NCBI GenBank assembly: GCA_034509425.1
Contig: JAVTVJ010000344.1
Location: 665,872-729,871 of the forward strand
Reading direction: 5' to 3'
Origin: Eopsaltria australis
Taxonomy: Eukaryota; Chordata; Aves; Passeriformes; Petroicidae
Length of the DNA stretch: 64,000 bases
Of this stretch, positions 39,248 through 48,891 are shown one piece after another (position 1 is the first letter of the stretch; each line of letters begins with the position of its first letter). The notes below the pieces were generated by a model. It searched no databases, was not told the origin of the DNA, and saw only the letters and a list, made by a program, of their open reading frames with translations. A program made the position numbers and the translations under genes.

Positions 39248-39705
39248 CACTCCCACATACCCTTGTGCAAACCCAGCTCTTTTTCTAGCGATGGAGTCAC
39301 TTCTTTGCCTCTAGCTTTTTCTGTAAGATATGAAAGTACTTCTACTGTTAGCATCACTAAACTACATTATTGAAAATTTGGCCATCACACCACAGATACA
39401 GTGTTTCAAGTGTGATCTTATGTCATAAGACCTGTTGCTATTAGCAGATGGCAAGGCATTTGGGATGTGCTGGTGAAAGCCTGTACACGACTTCTGCCTC
39501 TGAGAAACCAAGAGGGTGGATGTACCTTTGCACTGTGCTCATTTATAACTGTGGATTGCGCTTGGATGCCTGCATTGAGTGTACAGAACATTCACTAAGG
39601 TATCAGCAAACATGATGAGATGAACATCTTAAACAGTGATTCATGCTAAAACACCCAAAAACTGGAAAAGGTTTTAGGCAGTCTTCCCAGCATCCACTGA
39701 TATGT

Positions 39706-40813
39706 GACCTTTGACATGGTCCCCTACAACATCCTTCTCTCTAAATTGAATTTGAATGATGAGTTGTTCTCTGGATGTTAATTGGTTGGATTGTCACATC
39801 CAGAGAGAAGAGTTTAATGGCTCAATGTCTCATTGATCTCCAGATCTACATGGAGATCAGCGTCAAGTGGTGTCCCACAGGGGTCTGTACTGGGAATATC
39901 TTAATATCTGCTACATATCTTCATCAATGATATAGAGTGGGATTGAGTGTATGCTCAACAGTTTACAAATGACATCAAGCTCATGAAGGACAGGATGCTA
40001 TTCCAGGGGACCTGAAAGAGGGGGATCTGAAAGAGTTCAAGAAGTGGGCCCTTCAAAAAGAAAAGTGGAAAATCCCTCACCAAGGTTGGGGCAACACCCT
40101 GCTATAAATAGAGGCTGTGGGGGAAAGGTACTGAGAGCAGTCCTGCCAAGGACTTGGACATACCAGTGGACGAATACCTGGACATGACCCGGCAATATGC
40201 ATTTGCAGCCCAGAAGGACAATTGTGTCCCAGGCTGCATCCAAAGCAGCATGGCGAGCAAGCAGAGGGAGGGGATTCTGCCCCTCTGCTCTGGTGAGAGC
40301 CCACTTGCAGTGCTGCATCCAGCTCTGGGTCCCCAGCACCTGGGAGACATGGACCTGTTGGAGTGAGTCCGGAGAATGGTCATAAAGAGGATTATGGGGC
40401 TGGAGCACCTCTCCTATGAAGACAGGCTGAGAGAGCTGGGATTGTTCAGCCTGAAGATGAAAATGCTCCAGAGAGACCTCATTGCAGCCTTTCATTACCT
40501 AAAGGAACTTAAAAGAAAGATGGGAACAGAATTTTTAGCAGGGCCTCTTTGATAGGACTAAGGGTAATGACTTTAAACTAAAAGAGGGTAAATTCAGGCT
40601 AGATATGAAGTTTTTTACAATGAGGGTGGTAAAACACTGTACAGATTTTCCAGAAAGGTAGTGGATACTCCATCACTGGAAACATTCACAGCTGGGTTTG
40701 ATGGGGCTCTGAGCAACCTGACCAAGTTTTAGATGTCCCTGTTCATTGCAGAGGGGTCAGACTTGATGACGTTTAAAGGTTCTTTCCAACCCAAAATATT
40801 CTATGATTCTGTG
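39706..40813 (+). mobile_element. CR1: CR1 LINE copy, plus strand, about 1.1 kb
   Basis: Starts in the ORF2 palm region (GACCTTTGACATGGTCCCCT, CATCCTTCTCTCTAAATTG), passes through GGTGTCCCACAGGGGTCTGT (RT motif PQGS-like) and ends with TTCTTTCCAACCC and CTATGATTCTGTG, the CR1 3' terminus. The polymerase active-site box, normally F-A-D-D, translates here as F-T-N-D (near 39961-39972), and frames shift repeatedly, so the copy is inactive. The 5' limit is where similarity fades. Confidence 0.93.
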
Positions 40814-42540
40814 TGTTCATGGAAGGACAATGCACGTCCCTGCTGCAAGGCACAACCTAGGCCCTGCTTGTAAGTGAAGCAGAGGTATGAAAAACTGGTT
40901 TATTGAAACTCAAAGTAAGAGATGCTCAATCCTGCAAGTGTGTCAATCAAGTCTGTGACACTACTTGGCAAAATTTGAACTGCTTTGTATTTGTTGGAAG
41001 GGAGGCTAACAAAGTGAGACTTCTACCTGTTTTTGTTATATACAAACCATATGAAGTCTGCTCAAGTTTTATCAATTTTTTCCCCAGATATGGAAAGCAA
41101 CCACATACTGTCTATCTTATTTTATATCACGACTGCAAAGCAAAGAACTACCTCCAGAGATAACAAAGTGCCAGTATTTTTTTACACTACTACAGAGACT
41201 GAGTCATAATAGGAAGAAGTATCTTTTTGCACTGAAGTGTTTTGCACTGCCTCGTTCTTTAACTAGGAAAAGTAGACAGGACTGCTGAAACATCCACAAA
41301 TCCTCTGCAAAATAGATTCCATCTCCGTTTGTTTTTTTCTTCCACATTTTTCCTCTTCCTTCAAAGCCAGATATGGGATGTAAACTGAAGCAAAAAAACC
41401 TGCATGTATTCTACCTCTGCCTTGTGGAAAGTGCTGAATTCTGCACACTTATAACACTGTTGGTTGCAGCACACTGTGTACCTGGGTTCAAAGTGAAGTT
41501 TGTACTTTTGTTCTCTTGCCAGTACTTTTGATCTATTCCAGAAGACTACTGCATCCTTCTTTGCTACTGTATATCTCCAGCATGCCATGTAAATTTGAGC
41601 TTGGAAAAAAGTATAATTTAATATGAGTACAGAAGAGAAAGAAAAAGAGACTTTAAAAAGCATTGTTCTAGGCTTACAGTACTGAGGGGGTAAAAAAATA
41701 GGCATACATGAACTCTTGTGTTGGTTACAGTAAAGTCAGTTTAAAATACAGTCCTCCAGATCCACTTTTTACAAGCAAGAAATGTTGAAAACTACTGAAA
41801 ACAGCTTTCTCTTTCCTGCTCCATTTCTCTCCTTTCTTCCCCTCCCCCACTGGCACCCTTTTGCCATTAATTCAGCTCAAAGATATTTTGCACAGGTGTT
41901 TATGTAACTGTGATACATTGGGAAAATTCCAACTCAAATTGATTCAGCTCAAAGACCTCCTAACCGCACTTCCATCAGCACAGTGGGGTGGTCTGGATCC
42001 ATAGTAAATGGCCAGTTCAAGAAATTCTGCAGACTTTCTCTAACCTCCTAAACCAGGCTACTTAGCACTGGTGTGCATCAATGAATCCATTGCTAGTAAT
42101 GAATTTCCTGTTACGAAAAATATTGGACTGCTGAAGCAAGCAGGGTAAAAGTCTAAGTGACCATCTTGCTGTTTCTTTTCCCTGTGGTTTGCTTGGAAAA
42201 CACATCTCCAATTGTTTTACCATAAGCAAAGTTGGTTCAATGAATTGCCTCTAGACAATTTTAAAACAGCTGAGAAGGTTTTAAGTCCCAGCTATTTCAA
42301 AATGTTACTTTGCAAGGTTGCAAAAAATTAATGTTAAGAAACAAAGTCAGCTTGTATAGAAAAGGTATTTATTTAACATTTTAAATGCTAAATGCTGAAT
42401 CATTTTTTGATGCAGAATAAAAAAAAATATTTGGGGAAATTGCTCTCTTGGCAAAGTTACATACATTCATTTGAAACAAAGGATCATTTAAAAGCAAAAT
42501 AAAGGAATCTGTGGTGCACATAGTCATTGAGAGTCTTTGG
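40814..42540. other. Unique non-coding DNA
   Basis: No gene is recognised. ATTCAGCTCAAAGA occurs twice, at 41870-41883 and 41942-41955 (offset 72). The 114-codon minus frame at 41361-41705 has no motif and is judged a chance frame. Confidence 0.5.
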
Positions 42541-43180
42541 CTGTAAATTCTCCTCCCTTTTTTCTGTGGAAGCACATGTCTTTGCCTGCTGTTCATCAGC
42601 CTTGATTTTGATGGGGTGATTTTTAGTCAGCTGTCTCTATCATTTTGGCACGGACAAAAATCCTTTAAAAAATGTTACACTTCATCAAAGTGTATCATGA
42701 GACTTCACGGTCATTATCTCAATGGTTGCTCTGATGTGCTACAATTGGCAGGGCCACAGACGGTGGGGGGTGTATTAGAAGAAAGCCAGTGTTTCATGTG
42801 GAAAGCTGGCAAGCCTCTCCAAGCTTCTGTCAACAACTCAGCGGTCTGATCCGATGCACTGAGTGCTGATTATGCTCTTGTTTCTGTAGGAAGTAAACAA
42901 GAAAATGAATTCCACAGCACAACACAGCCTCTTTGTATCTTTAAAATGGCGTGGCTGGAAACCAGCCAGCCTCGTTGAAAGTTTGGCCATTTGTGTCATC
43001 AGGGCCCTGGTACTGATGGAGGCTTTGATTACAGCTTGGATCCAGCACGGAGACCTTTCATGGACAACCACTCAGCAAATAAAGGCATTGATAGGTTGTT
43101 GGGTCAATTTAGCCATAAGGGCATAGAGCAAGGTTCTTTTGAAAAGACTAATGGATTAGCTACACAACCAGTCCCACTGT
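42541..43180. promoter_or_regulatory. Candidate conserved non-coding element 1
   Basis: Repeat-free, balanced-composition sequence lacking microsatellites, with the texture of deeply conserved developmental enhancers. Motifs visible include a TCF/LEF-type CTTTGAT within GGCTTTGATTACAGC (43021-43034), TCAGCGGTCTGATCCGATGC and TGCTGATTATGC near 42838-42872, and CTTTGTATCTTTAAAATGGC near 42930. Overlapping open frames here (for example 42905-43126) are inconsistent between phases and match no protein I know. The enhancer assignment is inference; no conservation could be measured. Confidence 0.3.
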
Positions 43181-43299
43181 AGGGCCTTATTTCTCAAGTA
43201 ACTTCATGACTGCTTTCCAGCTTGGCAGGGACTCTCTTCCTCTAAAGCTAGCTCCAGTGCGTTCTTGTTATCAATAGTGCAGCTCAAAGGATTAGACAC

Positions 43300-43440
43300 A
43301 AAGAGCTTTACAATTTAATGAAAACAGCTGTTGAAACAACAATTAAGGCAAACAATAGTTTGCATGAAAAACTATTAATTATGCAAAGTTATGCAGAAAG
43401 TAGAATACTCTTTTATTCATAACCACCTAATGTGACTGAC
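43300..43440. promoter_or_regulatory. Candidate SOX/POU-homeodomain motif cluster
   Basis: Within about 60 bases are AACAATAG (43351-43358, SOX-like), TTTGCAT (43359-43365, POU octamer half), ATTAATTATGCAAAG (POU/homeodomain) and a further TTATGCAG. Direct apposition of a SOX-like and an octamer-like site is characteristic of composite neural or stem-cell enhancers. This is motif reading only. Confidence 0.35.
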
Positions 43441-45169
43441 AGAAAGTTAGACACCTTCTCCACTGTTGATTTAAATGTTTCAGCAAGTGGTGTTGCTTAT
43501 AACAATATTCACTATTTTTTGCTTTGTTAACGTTTCAGCAGCTAATGGTTCAGAGCCTATGAATTCTCTGTGGTATGGCTGCAGCAGGAACAAGTAAAAC
43601 AATAATCTAACAGCTAATATTTCATGTTGAGGCAGTACTGAGCTCTGAAGTTTAAAGTGCTACTTTGCTACGAACAATGCCTCACAAAAGCAGGATGCCA
43701 TATCGCTATTTCCATGGATTTCTCCCTTTTCTACCCTGATCCCTTTACACATTCTCTTCCATCATGTGCCTTTGTGGTGATGCCTTAAAGGCAGGCACTT
43801 GGTCAAATCACTCACCACAGGTTGCTTCAGCAGTATCCACTTGACATCCCCTTCCTATCTTCAGTGAATTGCTAGGCCCCTGCCTCCCTGTCCTCTTTCT
43901 CACTGACTCTCAGAAATTCATTGCTTCTCTATTTGCACTCTCCATCCTTGACTAGCAGTGCTGAGAATTGACTTACAGACTTTTGAATGCAGTATGTTCC
44001 ACATCCTGCCTCCTTCCAGCACCTTGAGCCACCGTACCAAGAAGTCCCATTTAAAATGTTATTAGCTTTGCAGATATAAATACTGTCTTATGCCTCCAAC
44101 TACTGTTTATTTCAGCTGCCAGTTAATTGGCATGCTCTAACATCCTTATTAAGCCAACTTGAAAATATTGCTTCAGAATGCCTTGGGAATATAACTAATT
44201 TCATGCTAGAACCTAATAAGTAGGATCTGACACTCTTTCATATCTTCAGTAATCCATTAGGTGTCTGTAACTTCTTTCAGTGACTGGATGAAAGCTTTAT
44301 TAGTCATAGGGTCTCTACTCCAAACACATCACTGGAATTTAGTACAGTATCAGCACTAAAATGCAATTTCTGACTTTCTGACTGAATAGACTTTCAGTGG
44401 AGTCCCAGAATGTAGTTTCAGATACCCACTTTAAAAGCTTTCTGCTAAATAGGATTATAATTCTATTCAAATATTTTTGTTTCCTTGAGCAGTTTTAATT
44501 TAACAACAAATATATAGCAGTGACTAAAATAAAATAAAATAAAATGATAAGTCCATACTGGATTAGCTCCTCAAATGATGAGAAAGAATTGTGCTATATT
44601 ATTTAAGAATCTCACACAATATTTCAATTAATGTCCTGTAAAGCTACTTCCTTCTAAAATCTAGAGCATAAACTTGCTTTCCTCCTCCACCTCATCTGCT
44701 AAATATCTTCCTTTTTGCCTTTTTGCCTTTCAATTTCATAAAGTAAGGGTATTTTTTATCCATGCAGGCTGATGCTTAAAAGTGGGCTCTTCTGTTATCA
44801 GTATGTCTCGAGCAGACTGTGAAAGTTCATTAGCACATTTGCTGGCAATAATCCAGTTAATGTATATTTGTCCAAAACCTCAAAAATAATTTTATTATGA
44901 GGAAATGCAAGCTCATTTTCCATTGTAAAGTTAGACAGAAAACAAATGTCCTGTACAGCACAATGCAATTTATATTTTTCACTAGAGACTTCTAAACAGC
45001 ATCTGAAATTTGAAAGCAATTACACCAGTTATCAAGACGTGATTTTTCAATCATTTCGGCATTTTTTTTTAATTTTAAAAAATTTCTTCAGCAGCTCTTA
45101 TTCAGTGATACTTCTCATAGCTGTCATGCTGGCACAGCATTCCCTTCTCTTCATTACTCATTCAGCTCA
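43441..45169. other. Unique non-coding DNA between candidate regulatory elements
   Basis: No gene and no recognised transposon. An AAAAT microsatellite lies at 44526-44545. GC is locally a little higher near 43.7-44.0 kb without CpG enrichment. Confidence 0.5.
44526..44545. repeat. (AAAAT)n microsatellite
   Basis: Four pentamer units of AAAAT/AAATA. A simple repeat in repeat-poor surroundings. Confidence 0.85.
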
Positions 45170-45560
45170 TGGAGCTTAATTGGACAAGGCTAGAGCGAAT
45201 TTGACAAACATCACAGCAGCAGAAAAAGCAATCACTCTTTCAAGATGAAAATTTGTTTGATGTCTTACTGTGTAACTCATTTACTCTCCTTGGGCATCAT
45301 GTGACCTGAATGTTAATCAGTCATTGATTGGCTTCTCTCCATGGACAGTCACGTGGCAGGAATATTAATGGACTGGGACTGGAAGCGGCACTGGTAGGCA
45401 ACCTTTGGATTGGCTGCCAGGTTAAGATAGGGAGATAAGTGGGTGCTTGATGAACACTTGACAGAACTTCACAGAAAATTAAGGCCCTAAAATAGCATGA
45501 GAAAGTCTTGTCAAATCAAGCATGATTATCATTGAATGCTTAAGGAATTCATCATCTGCA
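45170..45560. promoter_or_regulatory. Candidate regulatory element with E-boxes and inverted CCAAT boxes
   Basis: Four motifs fall within about 120 bases: TCATGTGA (45297-45304, an M-box for MITF/TFE/USF-class bHLH-zip factors), an inverted CCAAT box in GATTGGC (about 45326-45332), a canonical CACGTG in TCACGTGG (45349-45356), and a second inverted CCAAT box GATTGGC (45408-45414). Spaced E-box plus CCAAT motifs are typical of promoters and proximal enhancers. There is no CpG island, no clear TATA box and no exon nearby, so a distal element or an alternative non-coding promoter are both possible. Confidence 0.35.
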
Positions 45561-45694
45561 TGAAATTGATACACTTCAGTACCAGCAGGCCCTGCAGTCA
45601 GCAGGGACTCATCAGACTTTTATTTATATGTGTTCACCAAATCACATTAATTCTGAGAGCTAAAACATGCTAAGGATGAAGGTTATTTTCTGTT

Positions 45695-45749
45695 CAATCT
45701 AATTTATCTCTGACAATAATCATCACTAATAATATGTCAAATTAGATTG
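45695..45749. repeat. Perfect 11-bp inverted repeat with TAAT cores
   Basis: CAATCTAATTT (45695-45705) and AAATTAGATTG (45739-45749) are exact reverse complements separated by 33 bases that contain further AAT/TAAT cores (CACTAATAATATG). The arms could bind homeodomain dimers or simply be a chance palindrome in AT-rich sequence. The loop is too long for a terminator, and no stem extension beyond 11 bases is seen. Confidence 0.6.
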
Positions 45750-46649
45750 CAGTCATTTTATGCATGTATGCTGATTTAGAAAATAGTGTTAAACCATTCC
45801 ATAGTAATTAACGATTGCTAAAGGTGTGCAGGGCCTAAAGTCATCAGCCTATCTAGACAGAAAATTACATTTTATAGAAGGGATTTATAGATATGTATCC
45901 TTATCAGACTCTGAATATAAATTACAACCTGTAAAAGTGGATGTATTTTTTTATTAAGCAATTAGGGTTAATAATCTTTGAAGGATGTGTGTCCCTCTCT
46001 CCAAATTATTTTGGGCCAAATTCTGCTACTCTAGAAATGGAAAGAAGTGATATCATTTCTTTGTTTGAAATAATGATCCCTTGTTCTTCATAATTTCCTT
46101 TTTTTCCCTTCTTCTGTGGGTTAGCTTTCTAAACATTTACTAACAGCTTCTAGCTTTTAGTACAGATTTAGCAAGGGTTTGCAAGTAATTATACACAAGT
46201 CTATTCACTGTACAAGCATTAACAGCAGCAGTTGTACTGTAATTACATGTATTATAACAATGCACATTCCACAACATCTGCCAGTGTTATTAATTTAATA
46301 CATTCTGATCTTGGTGCGATACTGGTGGGTGGGGGTTGTTGGTGGTGGTGTTATTGGGTTTTGTTCCTATTTTTCTTTTAGATGAAAGCAAGATCAGAAA
46401 TTGTGCACATTATCCCACCCAGAATCCCCTATTCTTAAGGAATCATTAAAGCAAAAATTGCTTCTTCTGAAATGCTGTTAATGGTTCTTTTTTTCACAGT
46501 AGGTATTTCATGGTACTGATTGCTTTAATAATACTTTTACAGTCTCTTGACTTATTAAGTATTACTGTATTGCAAAATACTTCATTTAAAACTGTCTGCT
46601 TGGTAATGAAGTTTTAAGGGAGCACTTATATCCTTTCTGGCTGTTTTTT

Positions 46650-46677
46650 GCACACACACATACGCATACACACACAA
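46650..46677. repeat. Imperfect (CA)n microsatellite
   Basis: CA dinucleotides interrupted by TACGCATA. A short simple repeat. Confidence 0.85.
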
Positions 46678-46779
46678 AGGCATGCTTTGGCTTACAGAAT
46701 TACATTTTAAAAATAAGAGGAAAATAATCTGTTGTTTCTTATTTTCCCTACTCTAATCTCTCGTGATCCTGGTACTGCC

Positions 46780-47112
46780 TCTCTCTCTCTTTGGAGACCC
46801 TCTTTATTGATTAAATGAATCTGCTTGAAAGGCTGGTTCCCAGGCTCTTTGATCTAATCCGATCTGATCTTATCCGATCACTTCAGCAGGACATTGGGGA
46901 ATTAACAATAAGCAGCTTTACCACAAGTGTTTAATAACTCAACACAATCTCCTTATGGCTCCGAGCTGCTCATGTTCTCATCCAGTCAACGGCTCGCGGT
47001 GTAACAGATTGGACATCCCTCTGAACCTGAGGAATTTTCATGCACTGTGAAACTAATCGCTTCAAGTTCCTTCATAAATCACACAAAGCAGATTTCAGCA
47101 TCTTAACAAATT
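46780..47112. promoter_or_regulatory. Candidate conserved non-coding element with TAATCC repeats
   Basis: Contains a 15-bp tandem pair (46851-46880), then GGGGAATTAACAATAAGC (homeodomain and SOX-like cores), several isolated CpGs in CAACGGCTCGCGGTG (about 46987-47001), and AACTAATCGCTTC near 47051. This dense, repeat-free mixture beside developmental motifs resembles vertebrate conserved non-coding elements. No open frame of interest crosses it. The assignment is inference. Confidence 0.33.
46851..46880. repeat. 15-bp tandem duplication, two units
   Basis: GATCTAATCCGATCT is followed immediately by GATCTTATCCGATCA (13 of 15 identical). The first unit carries TAATCC, the core for K50 homeodomains (OTX/PITX/GSC class). 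The second has TTATCC, a weaker variant. Confidence 0.75.
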
Positions 47113-47113
47113 G

Positions 47114-47150
47114 AAAAAAAAAAAAAAAGGAAAAAAGGAATGGGGGGAGG
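47114..47150. repeat. Poly-A / purine tract
   Basis: Fifteen A residues followed by GGAAAAAAGGAATGGGGGG. Low-complexity purine DNA at the right edge of the candidate regulatory element. Confidence 0.85.
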
Positions 47151-47705
47151 AATTCATCCACTGAGCTGAGGACTTGGAAGGGGCACGAGGAGGGGAGGAG
47201 GTATAATCTAAATTCTGTCATCTTATTTAATGTGTTTCTCATCTGCTTAACTTTCACAAGCATAAAATAATTCAGGCAGACTAAAGCTTTACAACCCTTC
47301 AAGCCCACACTGACCTTATTTTTTCCCCTGTATGATGGAAAACATGTGGTTGCTGCAGCAGTTGCATTATTTTGTCCCTGTAAAAATCCCTGAGTTTGCT
47401 GTTGGCATGAAATTAGGCAGGTAGCAGCATAGCACAGACTGGCACGGTATTTTAACTTCCCATTGCAGGTGGCTACTAACAGTAAATGGATGAGCAGATG
47501 GGATGCCTTGATGATGACAGGAGAATCAAGGTTACTATTTTGAAATTCAAGAGCAGTAGCATATCCAAAATGGATCCACTGTGAGATTTGTTTAGCCCTT
47601 ACACCTTTTCATATCACAGTCCTCCAGACAAATAGAGCTCTATTTCTAACCATGTACTAGAAGGAGAATCACCACCATAAACATTTGGGCTGTCTAACTC
47701 TAAAC
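47151..47705. other. Unique non-coding DNA
   Basis: No gene is recognised between the purine tract and the CR1 copy. The 78-codon minus frame at 47072-47308 is chance: it includes poly-F encoded by the poly-A tract. Confidence 0.5.
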
Positions 47706-48891
47706 AGAATCAGAGAATAAGCTGAGTTGGAAGGGACTCAGAAGGATCATTGAGTCCAGCTCCCTGTCCTGTACAGTATCATCCTCAAGAGTCACACCAT
47801 GTGCCTGAAAGCATTCACCAAACACTTGAACTCTGTCAGGCTGGTGCTGTGATCACTTCCCTGGGGAGCTGTTCTGTGTCCGACCACCCTCTAGGTGAAG
47901 AACCTTTTTCTAACAACCAATCTAAACATCCCCTGACAGCTCCAGGCCATTCCCTCAGGTCCTGTCACTGGTTACCACAGAGAAGAGGTCAGTGACTGCC
48001 CCTCCTTTTCCTCTTGAGGAAGTTGGAACTGCGATGAGACTTCCTCTCAATCTCTTCTTCTCCAGGCTGAACAGACCAAGTTAGGCTTCCCCTCAAGGCC
48101 CTTCAAGATCTTTGTTGCCCTCCTTTGGATGCTTTCTAACAGTTTAATGTCTTTCTTACATTGTGGCACCCAAAAACTGCCCCCAGCACTCGAGATGAGG
48201 CCACCCCAGCTCAGATCAGAGCAGGACAATCCCCTCCCTTGCCCAGCTGGTGATGCTGTGCCTGATGTTGCCCAGGACAGGGCTGGCCCTCCTGGCTGCC
48301 AGGGCACTGCTGGCTCATGGTCAGCTTGTCATTGACCAGGACCCCCAGGTGCCTTTCTGTGGCACTGCTTTCCAGCATCTCATTCCCCAGTCTGTCCATA
48401 CATCCAGGGTTGCCCCATTCCAGGTGCAGGATCTGGCACTTTCTCTTGTTGGACTTAGTATGGTTGGGGATTGCCCACACCCCTGATTTGTTGAGGTCTC
48501 TCTGCAGGGCCTCCCTGCCTTTGAGGGAGTCAACAGCTCCTCCCAGTTTTGTATGGTCTGTGAACTTGCTCAGTGTCCCTTCCAGTCCTGCTGTGCTGGC
48601 TGTTGGCTGACTGATGATTGTGTTGTCTTTCAGTGTTTTCAATATTTCCAAGAATAATCTTCTCCATAACCTTACCAGGCACTGAAGTGAGACTGACAGG
48701 CCTGTAGTTTCTGGGGTCCTCCTTCTTGCCCTTGAAAACTGGGACAACATTCCTCAGCTTTCAGTCAGCTGGGACCTCTCCAGATTCCCAGGACTCAAAA
48801 ATTACTGAGAGGTTCTGTGATGTCACCAGCTACCTCTTTGAGGACTCTTGGATGAATTCCATCATGCCCCATAGATGTGTAGGGATTCAGA
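47706..48891 (-). mobile_element. CR1: CR1 LINE copy, minus strand, with internal deletion
   Basis: The left edge (AGAATCAGAGAATAAGC, then GAGTTGGAAGGGACTC) is the antisense CR1 3' end, and the right part is antisense mid-ORF2, for example GACTGACAGGCCTGTAGTTT and AATTCCATCATGCCCC. On the minus strand the RPVSLTS-type RT segment (about 48690) is followed within roughly 150 bases by the post-active-site [10 protein letters not shown] segment (about 48550). In CR1 these are normally several hundred bases apart, so much of the palm domain is missing. Farther 3', the [15 protein letters not shown] landmark is present. Inactive. Confidence 0.92.
48211..48750 (-). pseudogene. CR1 ORF2 remnant, 179-codon open frame across the deletion
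   Basis: The longest open frame in the window. Residues 1 to about 50 are out of frame relative to CR1 ORF2, since the conserved NYRPVSLTS segment reads in another phase. After the deletion junction the frame is correct: [14 protein letters not shown] (about 60-73, with the F-A-D-D box decayed to F-T-D-H), then [16 protein letters not shown] (about 133-148), after which it slips out of frame again. It lacks RT catalytic residues, the endonuclease, and any start context. A deletion-created chance frame, not a gene. Confidence 0.8.

Larger units (their letters stand above)
31067..39705. other. Long unique non-coding DNA, no gene seen
   Basis: No exon was supported. Notable items are listed separately: a CpG/CAG patch at 31540-31640, an A/C-rich tract at 33608-33740, a palindromic repeat remnant at 36721-36783, a poly-T run and a CA microsatellite. 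Part 37.4-38.5 kb is extremely AT-rich. Open frames are all under about 95 codons and carry no motif. Confidence 0.55.

Noticed and set aside
42905..43126. Overlapping plus-strand frames that might be a conserved exon
   Set aside because: Two phases and the opposite strand are open at once, no clear acceptor/donor pair frames them, and the translation matches no protein I know. A non-coding conserved element explains it better.
45061..45085. T-run beside a possible hairpin, considered as a Pol III terminator
   Set aside because: No A/B box or tRNA/7SK-like sequence upstream; AT-rich DNA has many such runs.
46008..46035. GGGCCAAATTCTGCTACTCT resembling half of an old palindromic repeat
   Set aside because: Only one arm is visible, with no continuation of the expected text; too short to support a call.
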